This document shows, piece by piece, positions 1-7,056 of a stretch of DNA of 11,719 nt. How positions within the stretch are numbered: position 1 is the stretch's first letter; each line of letters opens with the position of its first letter. The stretch covers positions 1 through 11,719 of the forward strand of contig JAKBAU010000088.1 of the NCBI GenBank assembly GCA_021808875.1, read 5' to 3'. Source of the stretch: Pseudomonadota bacterium (lineage in GTDB: Bacteria; Pseudomonadota; Alphaproteobacteria; Micropepsales; Micropepsaceae). The position numbers and the translations under genes were made by a program. The notes below the pieces were generated by a model. That model saw only the letters and a list, made by a program, of their open reading frames with translations, was not told where the DNA came from and did no database searches.

Positions 1-1
1 G

Positions 2-316
2 GAATTTTATCTGGAAACCGTTGAGCGTGTATTTCAGGATTTCCAGCTGCCGCGAGGGCATTTCATCTGGAAGGGTGAACGAATTGAACCGGCTGCAATT
101 AAAAACACGGCACTACTCACCGTTGAGGGCGGACGTGACGATATCTGTGGTGTAGGACAGACCAGCGCAGCACACGCGCTGTGCACGTCAGTGCCAGCCG
201 CGCGCAAGCACCACCATTTTCAGCCAGAGGCTGGTCATTACGGCGTATTTTCGGGTCGCCGCTGGCAGCAAGACATATATCCGGTGATTAAGCACTTCAT
301 CGCCCGCAACGCATAA
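2..316 (+). CDS. phaZ: Intracellular polyhydroxyalkanoate depolymerase, C-terminal part (5' end outside window)
   Basis: The open frame enters from the left edge and gives 104 residues before TAA at 314-316. It matches the C-terminal region of intracellular PHB/PHA depolymerases, which are alpha/beta-hydrolase enzymes that degrade stored polyhydroxybutyrate granules to hydroxybutyrate units. Recognisable blocks are EFYLETVERVF at the start of the fragment, TVEGGRDDICGVGQT (fragment residues 40-54, where the family carries the acidic catalytic residue) and EAGHYGVFSG (76-85), whose His is the expected catalytic histidine. The nucleophile serine lies upstream of the window. The gene converges on meaB with only 3 bases between the two stops. 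A storage-polymer hydrolase beside a mutase chaperone fits short-chain acyl-CoA metabolism, but a functional link is inference. The family call is fairly firm; substrate chain length cannot be told. Confidence 0.85.
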   Translation, partial: EFYLETVERVFQDFQLPRGHFIWKGERIEPAAIKNTALLTVEGGRDDICGVGQTSAAHALCTSVPAARKHHHFQPEAGHYGVFSGRRWQQDIYPVIKHFIARNA

Positions 317-319
317 TTT

Positions 320-1303
320 TCAAGAATGCAGGAATGCTTCGACCAGATTGCGTGCTGCGGCATGGGGCAGCACACGGCTGGCGAGGACGTCCTCTTCGAT
401 ACGGCGTGCTGCCTCGGCACTGCGCGGATCATGGAGGATCTTTTCAGTGAGAGCACTCCGGACCTCACTCCAAAACCAGCCGCGGGCCTGCTCCTGACGT
501 AACTGCTGCAGGTGGCCTTCTTGCGACAGCCTGCTGTGAAGGGCTTCAATCGCTGTCCATGCTTCTGCGATAGCGACGCCCTCATGGGATGAAACCGCCA
601 GTACGTCGGGCGCGATCGATGGATATTTAGGACGCAACAGGTGCAAAGCCATGCGGTAATCCGCGACAGCTCTGCGGGCCGCCGGCGCAAGATCGCCATC
701 GGCTTTGGTTACGAGCACCAGATCAGCTAATTCCATCGCCCCCCGCTTGATACCTTGGAGTTCGTCTCCTCCTCCAGGGTTCGCCAGCAAAACAAAAACA
801 TCCACCATTTCAGATACGGCGGTTTCGGACTGTCCGACTCCAACCGTCTCAATTATGACCACATCGAAGCCCGCCGCTTCCGTGAGCAGCATCGCCTCGC
901 GTGTACGGCGGGCAACGCCACCCAGCGTTGTACCCGCCGGGGAGGCACGGATGAAGGCGTCGGGATCCCGCGACAGGTTTGCCATTCTTGTCTTGTCGCC
1001 AAGGATGGAACCTCCGGAGCGCTGCGACGAAGGGTCGATCGCCAGCACAGCAACCTTATGTCCCAAACCGGTCAAGTGCTTACCAAATACCTCGATGAAA
1101 CTTGACTTGCCTGCACCAGGGGCTCCCGAAATACCGAGGCGGCAGGCGTTCCCGGTCCGTGGTAGCAATCCGGTCAGCAAGTTCTCGGCATCGCTCGCAT
1201 CGCCCGGGCGCCTCGATTCGACGAGCGTAATGGCCCGTGCCAGCGCCCTGCGGTCACCGGAACGAATTTGTAACGCCAGGTCGTGAAGGCCTCTATCGGT
1301 CAC
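320..1303 (-). CDS. meaB: Methylmalonyl-CoA mutase-associated GTPase MeaB (ArgK family)
   Basis: A complete 327-residue G3E-type P-loop GTPase, the usual length for MeaB/ArgK. This family protects and reloads B12-dependent acyl-CoA mutases such as methylmalonyl-CoA mutase, using GTP. Visible motifs are the Walker A GAPGAGKSS (60-68), IDPSS (89-93), the switch/Walker B-like ETVGVGQSE (152-160), the family block NPGGGDELQGIKRG (175-188) and the base-recognition motif TKAD (199-202) in place of the more usual NKxD. The start is GTG at 1303, because the following residues (LALQIRSGDRRALARAITLVES) match the family N-terminus and the next Met is residue 107. No clear Shine-Dalgarno sequence precedes it. 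No mutase gene is visible in the window, so its partner must lie elsewhere. It is transcribed divergently from the DUF3108 gene and converges on phaZ. Confidence 0.93.
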   Translation of the reverse strand: MTDRGLHDLALQIRSGDRRALARAITLVESRRPGDASDAENLLTGLLPRTGNACRLGISGAPGAGKSSFIEVFGKHLTGLGHKVAVLAIDPSSQRSGGSILGDKTRMANLSRDPDAFIRASPAGTTLGGVARRTREAMLLTEAAGFDVVIIETVGVGQSETAVSEMVDVFVLLANPGGGDELQGIKRGAMELADLVLVTKADGDLAPAARRAVADYRMALHLLRPKYPSIAPDVLAVSSHEGVAIAEAWTAIEALHSRLSQEGHLQQLRQEQARGWFWSEVRSALTEKILHDPRSAEAARRIEEDVLASRVLPHAAARNLVEAFLHS

Positions 1304-1380
1304 GCTAGAACCACAATCCCTTGCCTAAGATTTTTCCCGGGCCCCAGTGTGGCCAATCGAAAGCTTGAACGGAAGCGCAA
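1304..1380. promoter_or_regulatory. Divergent intergenic region between meaB and the DUF3108 gene
   Basis: These 77 bases separate two divergently transcribed genes and should hold the starts of both transcripts. I could not assign convincing -35/-10 pairs on either strand. A GC-rich stretch with overlapping CCCGGG and GGGCCC palindromes (around 1336-1345) is the only visible symmetry. GGAAG at 1371-1375, five bases before the ATG at 1381, is the likely ribosome binding site of the rightward gene. Confidence 0.4.
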
Positions 1381-2232
1381 ATGCGGCAAATTCTGTGGGC
1401 GGTCGCGACACTGCTGGCTATAGTCTCTTCAGTCTCGGCGGGTGCAGCAAGGTCCAAAGCCCAGCTGCTGCCTAACACCACTAGCCGGGTCGACATCAGC
1501 TATGAACTGCGCTTCTGGTTCATACCATTTGGACATACCAATTATCACGTTACCTACGAGAACCGAGCCTACCAAGCTACATCCCAGTTTAACACCAGCG
1601 GGCTTGTTAGCGTGTTCTGGCAGGCCCAGATCAATGCTGGTGTCAGCGGCTGGCTTAGCGGCCATAAACTTTCACCCTTTATTTATGAGTCCTTCTCACG
1701 TCGTTCGTCGGGAAAAATTCAGCAGGTCAAACTTTCCTTTCAACAGCATGGTCCTCCGCTATTGTTAGCTAATCCGCCTTACAACACTAAGCGGTATCCA
1801 GTTTCAGCAAAGGAGCAGGAAGCGGGAATTGATCCGATGAGTGCAATTAGCTTTGTCCTGACTGGTGCATCGGCCACGTCTGAGCAACCGTGCGGGAAAA
1901 TTGTGCATGTGTTTGACGGACGCAGAAGGTACGACATCGTATTCACCTACCTTCATGACGAAAAATCTAACCACGACCGATTTCCGGGGGCGGGCCCGGT
2001 GCATATCTGCGCTCTGCATTATTTCCAGATCGCCGGTTTCAAACCTAATCTGCTACGTGGCAAAAATCACTGGCCCCCCATCTATGCACGTGTTGCTGAC
2101 ATCGCGAGACCAACTGCGCCACTGGGAAACTATGTCATCCCTCTGCAAATATGGGCAGACACGGAATGGGGTGAGGTAAGCGCGCACCTCACAAATCTAC
2201 GTATTGATGGCCGGACCATGTTGAAACACTAG
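1381..2232 (+). CDS. DUF3108 domain protein, probably exported to the periplasm
   Basis: A 283-residue protein of unknown function that I assign to DUF3108 from its pattern. It has an early beta-rich block YELRFWFIPFG (41-51), DPMSAISFVL (151-160), then CGKIVHVFDGRRRYDIVF (171-188) and a C-terminal ending in LTNLRIDGR (270-278). Residues 1-21 look like a signal peptide: a short charge (R2), a hydrophobic core LWAVATLLAIV, then SVSAGA with a plausible cleavage after A20 or A22. Only two cysteines remain (C171 and C210), flanking the VFDGRRRYD block, which would allow a periplasmic disulfide. The start is supported by GGAAG at 1371-1375. Base composition is lower than in neighbours in places (25 of 60 G+C counted at 1681-1740). 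The stop overlaps that of the convergent cinA gene. A periplasmic or envelope role is inference; no biochemical function can be read off. Confidence 0.75.
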   Translation: MRQILWAVATLLAIVSSVSAGAARSKAQLLPNTTSRVDISYELRFWFIPFGHTNYHVTYENRAYQATSQFNTSGLVSVFWQAQINAGVSGWLSGHKLSPFIYESFSRRSSGKIQQVKLSFQQHGPPLLLANPPYNTKRYPVSAKEQEAGIDPMSAISFVLTGASATSEQPCGKIVHVFDGRRRYDIVFTYLHDEKSNHDRFPGAGPVHICALHYFQIAGFKPNLLRGKNHWPPIYARVADIARPTAPLGNYVIPLQIWADTEWGEVSAHLTNLRIDGRTMLKH

Positions 2233-2717
2233 AGCATCGTAAGCAAAAGTTGCAGCGCGGCTTCCATTGTCTTTATTCTCACTTGGCCGCGACCGATGTC
2301 GCCAAATCGGTGAGCTTCATGTCGTATCGATCGGTTCTCGCGGGCAACCGCAATGTGAACAAGGCCTATGGGCTTGAGCGGCGTCCCCCCGGAGGGTCCT
2401 GCAATGCCAGTAACGGCGACAGCCAGGTGAGCGTTAGAATTTGATAACGCGCCTTCCGCCATCAAACGGGCCACCGGCTCCGAAACCGCGCCCATGTCCG
2501 CAATGATGTCTCCTGGCACACCAAGCAGATCTTTCTTCGCACGATTGGAGTACGCGATGAAACCTCGATCGATAACATCAGATGAGCCTGGGATTTCGGT
2601 CAGTAATCCACCTATCAGTCCGCCCGTACAGCTCTCGGCAGTAGCAATACGTACGCCTTGGTCACGGGCCTCAGCCAGTACCCGCTCGGCTAACCGCAGC
2701 TGGGATGAAGTAAACAT
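2229..2717 (-). CDS. pncC: CinA C-terminal family nicotinamide-nucleotide amidohydrolase (PncC-type)
   Basis: A 162-residue stand-alone CinA amidohydrolase domain, lacking the N-terminal MoCF-like domain of long CinA proteins. Family members deamidate nicotinamide mononucleotide to nicotinate mononucleotide, recycling NMN released by DNA ligase and other reactions in the cytoplasm. Diagnostic motifs are ATAESCTGG (25-33, containing the nucleophile serine), GFIAYSNRAK (52-61), GAVSE (76-80) and AVTGIAGPSGGT (101-112). I chose ATG at 2717 rather than the in-frame ATG at 2756: AAGGAGG at 2724-2730 sits six bases upstream of 2717, and the shorter protein starts at the conserved helix. The longer form would also overlap pgpA. 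It is the last gene of the ispDF-pgpA-cinA run, 19 bases after pgpA, and its stop codon overlaps that of the convergent DUF3108 gene. Confidence 0.9.
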   Translation of the reverse strand: MFTSSQLRLAERVLAEARDQGVRIATAESCTGGLIGGLLTEIPGSSDVIDRGFIAYSNRAKKDLLGVPGDIIADMGAVSEPVARLMAEGALSNSNAHLAVAVTGIAGPSGGTPLKPIGLVHIAVARENRSIRHEAHRFGDIGRGQVRIKTMEAALQLLLTML

Positions 2718-2723
2718 GGAAAG

Positions 2724-2730
2724 CCTCCTT
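2724..2730 (-). promoter_or_regulatory. Ribosome binding site deciding the cinA/pncC start
   Basis: On the minus strand the sequence reads AAGGAGG followed by CTTTCC and then ATG at 2717. This near-perfect Shine-Dalgarno sequence, the best in the window, lies within the would-be coding sequence of the longer frame that starts at 2756, and so argues for the shorter protein. Confidence 0.85.
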
Positions 2731-2736
2731 GCAGAC

Positions 2737-3189
2737 TCACACCAACCCCGTGGCATGAATCGCCGCTACTAAAATTGCGGCCATCAAGCCGGCGACCAGA
2801 TCGTCCAGCATGACGCCGAGCCCACCGGGCGCACGTTCAGCCGCGCTCGCTGGCCACGGCTTCAAGATATCAAACAGACGGAAGGCGCCGAACGCCAGAA
2901 CATATCCGGGCAATGTGAGGGGGGCTGCCATGCACGCAAGCAATTGGCCTGCGACCTCATCAATGACGCACTCAGAAGGGTCGTGCCGGCCGGTGGCTCG
3001 CACATGGATGTCACAAACCCAAATTCCCAGGACACTCACTGCAGCTACCGCTGCACCTAAGAACCCCAAACCGCCAGCATGCATCAGCCCGAATGCCGGG
3101 ACGAGGGCAAGCATACTTCCAAACGTTCCAGAGGCAAATGGGATGTAACCGACCCCAAACACCGATGCTATGAACGAGGCAAGTTTCAT
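2737..3189 (-). CDS. pgpA: Phosphatidylglycerophosphatase A
   Basis: A 150-residue integral membrane phosphatase that converts phosphatidylglycerol phosphate to phosphatidylglycerol in the inner membrane. Family signatures are all present: the N-terminal GYIPFASGTFGS (14-25), the acidic DPSECVIDEVAGQ (70-82), FRLFDILKPWP (103-113) and GGLGVMLDDLVAG (122-134). The conserved acidic residues in the second and fourth blocks are the expected metal and catalytic ligands. Hydrophobic stretches around 5-17, 24-60, 82-102 and 130-147 fit the usual four or so membrane segments. The start codon overlaps the ispDF stop (ATG at 3189-3187 with TGA at 3188-3186), implying translational coupling; a separate Shine-Dalgarno sequence is weak. 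The length is slightly short but complete for the family. Confidence 0.93.
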   Translation of the reverse strand: MKLASFIASVFGVGYIPFASGTFGSMLALVPAFGLMHAGGLGFLGAAVAAVSVLGIWVCDIHVRATGRHDPSECVIDEVAGQLLACMAAPLTLPGYVLAFGAFRLFDILKPWPASAAERAPGGLGVMLDDLVAGLMAAILVAAIHATGLV

Positions 3190-4337
3190 GTTGGCATCTT
3201 CACTGTAACCAACGATTCCGCGGCGAGCCCTTCACGGCGTCCAGTGAATCCCAGCCCTTCTGTAGTGGTAGCTTTGACTGATATCCGTCCGATACTAACA
3301 CCAAGAATTTCGGCCATGCGCGTGCGCATAGCCTCCCGGTGCGGACCAATCTTGGGGCGCTCGCAAATCAGTGTTACGTCGCCATGTACGAATTGCCCGC
3401 CGGCTGCACGCAGCAAGGACATCGCATGAGCGAGAAAGCGATCTGATGATGCGTTTCGCCAGCGGTCGTCCGTTGGCGGGAAATGTTGGCCTATATCTCC
3501 AGCTCCGATTGCACCCAAGATTGCGTCAGTCAATGCGTGGAGGCCTGCATCAGCATCGGAATGGCCCTCCAAGGCATGGCTGTGGGCTATGCGGACACCG
3601 CAAAGCCAGACATGATCGCCCTCTTTAAAGCGATGAACATCAAATCCGGACCCAGTGCGAAACTCAAAGCCCCCCGCCAGAAGACGTTCGGCAATGACGA
3701 GGTCATCCTGGGTTGTGATTTTCATATTGCTCTCTTCGCCATCTACTCTCGTGATGGTCAGGCTGGCGGCTTCAGCTAAAGCCATATCGTCGGTGACGGG
3801 CACGGCTTTGAACTGACGGTGCGCGTTCAAGATTTCAGCAAAGTGGAAGCCCTGTGGTGTTTGTGCCCGCCAGACGCCGTCGCGTGGTACCAACGACCAG
3901 CTGCCGTCCGCAGCCTGCCGACGCAGCGTGTCAGCGACGGCGACCATGGGGATCGCAGCCGATGCCCCGCCTTCAAGCGCCGAAAGGATTCGCGCGATGA
4001 GTGCGTGGCTGATCAAAGGCCTGGCAGCATCGTGAATAAGGACAAAATCTGGGGACATCGCGGTCAGAGATTCGAGCCCATAACGGACCGATTCCTGACG
4101 CGTCGCACCACCTAGGACCGGCTCTGGCAATTCCAGGCCGGCGGTAGCCGTATTGTAATTTTCCAGATGATCTGGATTTACGACGACGTGAATGAGGCCA
4201 TTGGCGATACCGGACAAGGCCTGAATCGTACGGCGCAGGACCGGCTGACCAGCCAGCAGGCGGTATTGTTTGGGCAAACCACCGCCGAAGCGTTCGCCTC
4301 TACCGGCAGAGACAATCAAAATGGCAACCGAGGACAT
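3186..4337 (-). CDS. ispDF: Bifunctional 2-C-methyl-D-erythritol 4-phosphate cytidylyltransferase / 2,4-cyclodiphosphate synthase
   Basis: A fused enzyme of the methylerythritol phosphate (non-mevalonate) isoprenoid pathway. Numbered from ATG 4337 it has 383 residues. The IspD half (about 1-220) adds CMP to methylerythritol phosphate. It shows the CTP-binding VSAGRGERFGGGLPKQY (9-25), IHDAARPLIS (101-110), RAQTPQGF (157-164) and TDDMALAE (182-189). The IspF half (about 226-383) forms the cyclodiphosphate. It shows the metal ligands DVH (233-235), GHSDADAGLHALTDAILGA (258-276), GDIGQHFPPTD (280-290) and KATTTEGLGFTGRREG (355-370). The linker is only a few residues. The start is uncertain: ATG 4346, ATG 4385 and GTG 4466 are also in frame and none has a good ribosome binding site. 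I chose 4337 because homologues begin just before the nucleotide-binding strand. It is first gene of the leftward operon with pgpA and cinA, and divergent from ntrB. Confidence 0.93.
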   Translation of the reverse strand: MSSVAILIVSAGRGERFGGGLPKQYRLLAGQPVLRRTIQALSGIANGLIHVVVNPDHLENYNTATAGLELPEPVLGGATRQESVRYGLESLTAMSPDFVLIHDAARPLISHALIARILSALEGGASAAIPMVAVADTLRRQAADGSWSLVPRDGVWRAQTPQGFHFAEILNAHRQFKAVPVTDDMALAEAASLTITRVDGEESNMKITTQDDLVIAERLLAGGFEFRTGSGFDVHRFKEGDHVWLCGVRIAHSHALEGHSDADAGLHALTDAILGAIGAGDIGQHFPPTDDRWRNASSDRFLAHAMSLLRAAGGQFVHGDVTLICERPKIGPHREAMRTRMAEILGVSIGRISVKATTTEGLGFTGRREGLAAESLVTVKMPT

Positions 4338-4510
4338 GGGACCCATCGCAGCTGGACGGGCGTTTCTAGCAGAAGCGGGGACCATGTCTGTAGCCGCCAG
4401 GTTCCAGGTAAGAGCAGTCTTCCATGAGGGTGTATTTGGCAGGAGGCCTGAGAAAGGCCCTTGCACTAGAAATTGCCTAGTTTATGATCAATTTATGAAA
4501 TGCCTATTTT
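4338..4510. promoter_or_regulatory. Divergent ispDF/ntrB control region
   Basis: This 173-base stretch separates ispDF from ntrB if ispDF starts at 4337, and should carry both promoters. A plausible rightward promoter for ntrB is TTGCAC at 4461-4466 with TATGAT at 4483-4488, spacer 16 (the -10 box matches consensus at 5 of 6 places, the -35 box at 3 of 6). Overlapping it are an inverted repeat, ACTAG/CTAGT (4465-4469 and 4477-4481), and two direct copies of TTTATGA (4481-4487 and 4492-4498) offset by 11 bases. I found no GG-N10-GC sigma-54 element of good fit near 4437-4466. The nearby GGCCT/AGGCC hairpin (4445-4459) is too short and lacks a T-run, so it is not a terminator. Confidence 0.4.
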
Positions 4511-5614
4511 GTGAGCACGATGCTATCTCGACACACCGTAGAGCAAGCGCAACAGACCTACGCCCGCCATATCGCGGTGGCGCTACCGTCCGCTTTGCTC
4601 ATGGTGAGCCTTGACGATGCGATCATTTACGCCAATCCGGCGGCTGAACAGTTCTTTGGACTAGGCCTTCCATTATTGTTGAAGCAGCCATTCCATACTC
4701 TACTGCCATTTGGCTCGCCGCTACTGCCCCTCCTCGAGCAGGCGCGTGAGCGTGGTGCGACAGTCGGCGAACGGGACCTCGACCTTTCAACCCCAAAGCT
4801 CGGCGAGAGACTAGCCGACGTGACCGCGACACCCCTGCCGGAACCTCCGGGTGCGGTCGTGCTAATGCTTCAGGAACGGGGGCTTGCACACCGGCTTGAC
4901 CGCCAAATCCTGCATCGTGGCGCAGTGCGCTCACTTTCCGGCATGGCGGCAGTTCTGGCCCATGAAATCAAAAACCCCCTCGCAGGCATCCGGGGCGCCG
5001 CTCAACTCCTGGAGGAGGCGGTTCCAGTACAGGAACGGAACCTTACCGAGCTGATTTGTGCTGAAAGCGATCGTATTCGGGGCCTGATTGATCGCATGGA
5101 GGCGTTCGGAGATACCCATGTCGCTGCCCAAGACGCCGTCAACATTCATGAGGTCTTGGATCGCGTCCGCAAGGTAGCCATCTCTGGCTTCGCGCGTCAC
5201 ATCAGATTTACCGAGTCATTTGATCCATCCTTACCGCCCGTTCTGGGCGACTTCGACAGCTTGGTACAGGCGTTTCTTAACCTTGTAAGAAATGCGTCCG
5301 ATGCCGTGGCAGACGACGGTGGAGAAATAGTGCTGACGAGCGCCTATCGACCGGGGATGCGGATGCGCGCGGGACCAGGCAGCATCAGTGTCCCGCTAGA
5401 AGTGACTGTTCGCGATAATGGCAGCGGTATCCCAGCCGATCTTTTACCGCACATCTTCGATCCCTTTGTGACAACAAAATTAAGGGGTTCCGGGCTTGGC
5501 CTCGCCTTGGTGGCCAAAATCATCGGGGACCACGGTGGGGTCATAGAATGTGACTCCGGACCAGGGCGAACCCAGTTTCGCATTCTTTTACCTAAAGCAG
5601 GTGAGCCCCGATGA
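4511..5614 (+). CDS. ntrB: Nitrogen regulation sensor histidine kinase NtrB
   Basis: A 367-residue cytoplasmic kinase/phosphatase that controls NtrC in response to PII (nitrogen status). There is no membrane segment. A PAS-type sensor domain spans about 20-120 ([13 protein letters not shown], 38-50). The HisKA phosphoacceptor domain has the H-box [20 protein letters not shown] (149-168, His151). The ATPase domain has the N-box [12 protein letters not shown] (255-266), the G1 box DNGSGIP (302-308), FDPFVTTK (316-323) and the G2 box [13 protein letters not shown] (326-338). All catalytic motifs look intact, and the length is in the normal range of about 350-390. The start is GTG 4511 or ATG 4520; neither has a strong ribosome binding site. 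It overlaps ntrC by ATGA (TGA 5612-5614, ATG 5611-5613), so the pair is likely translated together. The dusB/nifR3 gene often found just upstream in alphaproteobacteria is absent here. Confidence 0.95.
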   Translation: MSTMLSRHTVEQAQQTYARHIAVALPSALLMVSLDDAIIYANPAAEQFFGLGLPLLLKQPFHTLLPFGSPLLPLLEQARERGATVGERDLDLSTPKLGERLADVTATPLPEPPGAVVLMLQERGLAHRLDRQILHRGAVRSLSGMAAVLAHEIKNPLAGIRGAAQLLEEAVPVQERNLTELICAESDRIRGLIDRMEAFGDTHVAAQDAVNIHEVLDRVRKVAISGFARHIRFTESFDPSLPPVLGDFDSLVQAFLNLVRNASDAVADDGGEIVLTSAYRPGMRMRAGPGSISVPLEVTVRDNGSGIPADLLPHIFDPFVTTKLRGSGLGLALVAKIIGDHGGVIECDSGPGRTQFRILLPKAGEPR

Positions 5615-7056
5615 CCAAAGGTCAAGTCCTAGTTGCCGACGACGACTCCGCCATCCGAACCGTGGTTTCTCAAGCCCTGGGACGGGCAGGCTATGACGTC
5701 CGAACAACATCCACCGCTGCCGGCCTCTGGCGCTGGGTGGCGGCCGGCGAGGGCAATGTCGTGATCAGTGATGTCGTGCTTCCGGACGAAAACGGGTTTG
5801 ATCTCATTCCCCGTATCAAGCGCAATCGTCCGGAATTACCGGTCATTATGATGAGCGCTCAAAATACCATTTTGACAGCGATCACGGCAGCCGAACGCGG
5901 CGCGTTTGACTACCTACCAAAACCATTTGATCTCAAAGACTTAATATCCGTTGTTCAAAGAGCACTTGAATTACCTCAGGCCCAGCGCAGCAGCCCTTCA
6001 GAGGAGGGCGCTGAAGAACGGCTACCGCTGATTGGGCGCTCTCCGGCGATGCAGGAGATCTACCGCATCATCGCTCGCCTGACCCAAACGGACTTAACCG
6101 TAATGATCACTGGGGAAAGTGGTACGGGAAAAGAGCTGGTCGCGCGTGCACTCCACGATTACGGCAAGCGCCGTAGGGGGAGCTTTGTCGCTGTAAATAT
6201 GGCGGCAATTCCAAAGGAGCTCGTAGAAAGCGAGCTCTTCGGTTATGAGCGCGGAGCCCTCGCCGGCGCCACACACAGAGGAATAGGGCGCTTCGAGCAG
6301 GCCGAAGGAGGCACTCTTTTCCTCGACGAAATCGGCGACATGCCCTTGGAGGCCCAGACCCGGTTGCTCAGGGTTTTACAGCAGGGCGAATACACCACGG
6401 TCGGTGGACGATTGGCGATCAGGACCGATGTCCGTATTATTGCCGCGACCAATCGCGATCTGCGGCAGCTTATTGCCCAAGGGCTCTTTCGAGAGGATCT
6501 TTATTACCGGCTCAACGTGGTACCCTTGCGCCTGCCACCCTTGCGGGAACGCGCTGAAGACATCCCGGACCTCGTGCGACACTTCCTCCGCAAGGCCGAA
6601 GAGGAAAACTTGCCCACCAAAAGGCTGGATGCGGATGGCCTCGAGCTTTTGAAGCGCTACCGCTGGCCGGGCAATGTCCGAGAGCTCGAAAATGTCATTC
6701 GGCGCCTTGCTGTTTTGCATACTGGGGAGACGATCACTGCCGATGTCGTCTCTGGTGAGCTGAATGAGCCGGTGCGCCCACGTGCTGCGGAGGACACGGA
6801 GGTTACCACCCTGGCCGAACTCCTGGAGAAGCGGCTACCAGTTGTTTTCGCTGAACATGCGCCACAATTACCTCCGCCCGGCCTCTATGACCGGGTACTG
6901 GTAGAAATGGAACGGCCACTCTTCTCCCTGGCACTCGCGGCGACGAGAGGTAACCAGATAAAGGCTGCCCATCTGCTTGGCCTTAACCGCAATACCCTGC
7001 GCAAGAAGTTGCGCGAGCTCGGATTGGACGTGGTGAGGGGCGTCAAGAGCGCTTGA
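5611..7056 (+). CDS. ntrC: Nitrogen regulation response regulator NtrC, with a non-canonical sigma-54 loop
   Basis: A 481-residue three-domain enhancer-binding protein, the partner of NtrB. The receiver domain (about 5-118) has the acidic pocket DDD (10-12), phosphoacceptor Asp54 in [13 protein letters not shown], Ser82 and Lys104 in YLPKPF. The AAA+ domain (about 140-375) has Walker A GESGTGKE (168-175), Walker B LFLDE (236-240), ATNRDL (279-284), [14 protein letters not shown] (293-306, with the arginine finger region) and [14 protein letters not shown] (352-365). The Fis-type helix-turn-helix is at about 441-470 ([21 protein letters not shown]). The oddity is at residues 215-220, bases 6253-6270: the loop that contacts sigma-54, normally GAFTGA, reads GALAGA. 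Family identity is firm. Whether it still activates sigma-54 polymerase is open; the ATPase itself should work. Expected targets are nitrogen assimilation genes. Confidence 0.95.
   Translation: MTKGQVLVADDDSAIRTVVSQALGRAGYDVRTTSTAAGLWRWVAAGEGNVVISDVVLPDENGFDLIPRIKRNRPELPVIMMSAQNTILTAITAAERGAFDYLPKPFDLKDLISVVQRALELPQAQRSSPSEEGAEERLPLIGRSPAMQEIYRIIARLTQTDLTVMITGESGTGKELVARALHDYGKRRRGSFVAVNMAAIPKELVESELFGYERGALAGATHRGIGRFEQAEGGTLFLDEIGDMPLEAQTRLLRVLQQGEYTTVGGRLAIRTDVRIIAATNRDLRQLIAQGLFREDLYYRLNVVPLRLPPLRERAEDIPDLVRHFLRKAEEENLPTKRLDADGLELLKRYRWPGNVRELENVIRRLAVLHTGETITADVVSGELNEPVRPRAAEDTEVTTLAELLEKRLPVVFAEHAPQLPPPGLYDRVLVEMERPLFSLALAATRGNQIKAAHLLGLNRNTLRKKLRELGLDVVRGVKSA

Noticed and set aside
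705..1286. 193-residue open frame on the plus strand opposite meaB
   Set aside because: It has no recognisable domain, is rich in Ser/Arg/Pro as expected of an antisense frame, and lies wholly inside the well-supported meaB gene.
2229..2756. Longer cinA/pncC starting at ATG 2756
   Set aside because: The extra 13 residues overlap pgpA and are not family-like, and a strong AAGGAGG is placed for the ATG at 2717.
4445..4459. GGCCT-GAGAA-AGGCC hairpin as a terminator
   Set aside because: The stem is only 5 bp, no T-run follows on either strand, and it lies between divergent gene starts where a terminator is not expected.
3186..4466. Longer IspDF starting at GTG 4466
   Set aside because: The added 43 residues show no conserved pattern and would run into the presumed ntrB promoter. 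IspD proteins normally begin just before the VSAGRGERFGG strand. Starts at 4346 or 4385 remain possible.
4437..4466. Possible sigma-54 promoter upstream of ntrB (TTGGC and CTTGC fragments)
   Set aside because: The GG and GC dinucleotides are not 10 bases apart in any register I tried.
6253..6270. The GALAGA change as a simple sequencing error or frameshift
   Set aside because: It needs two separate base changes in neighbouring codons with the frame and all flanking motifs intact, so a true substitution is more likely.
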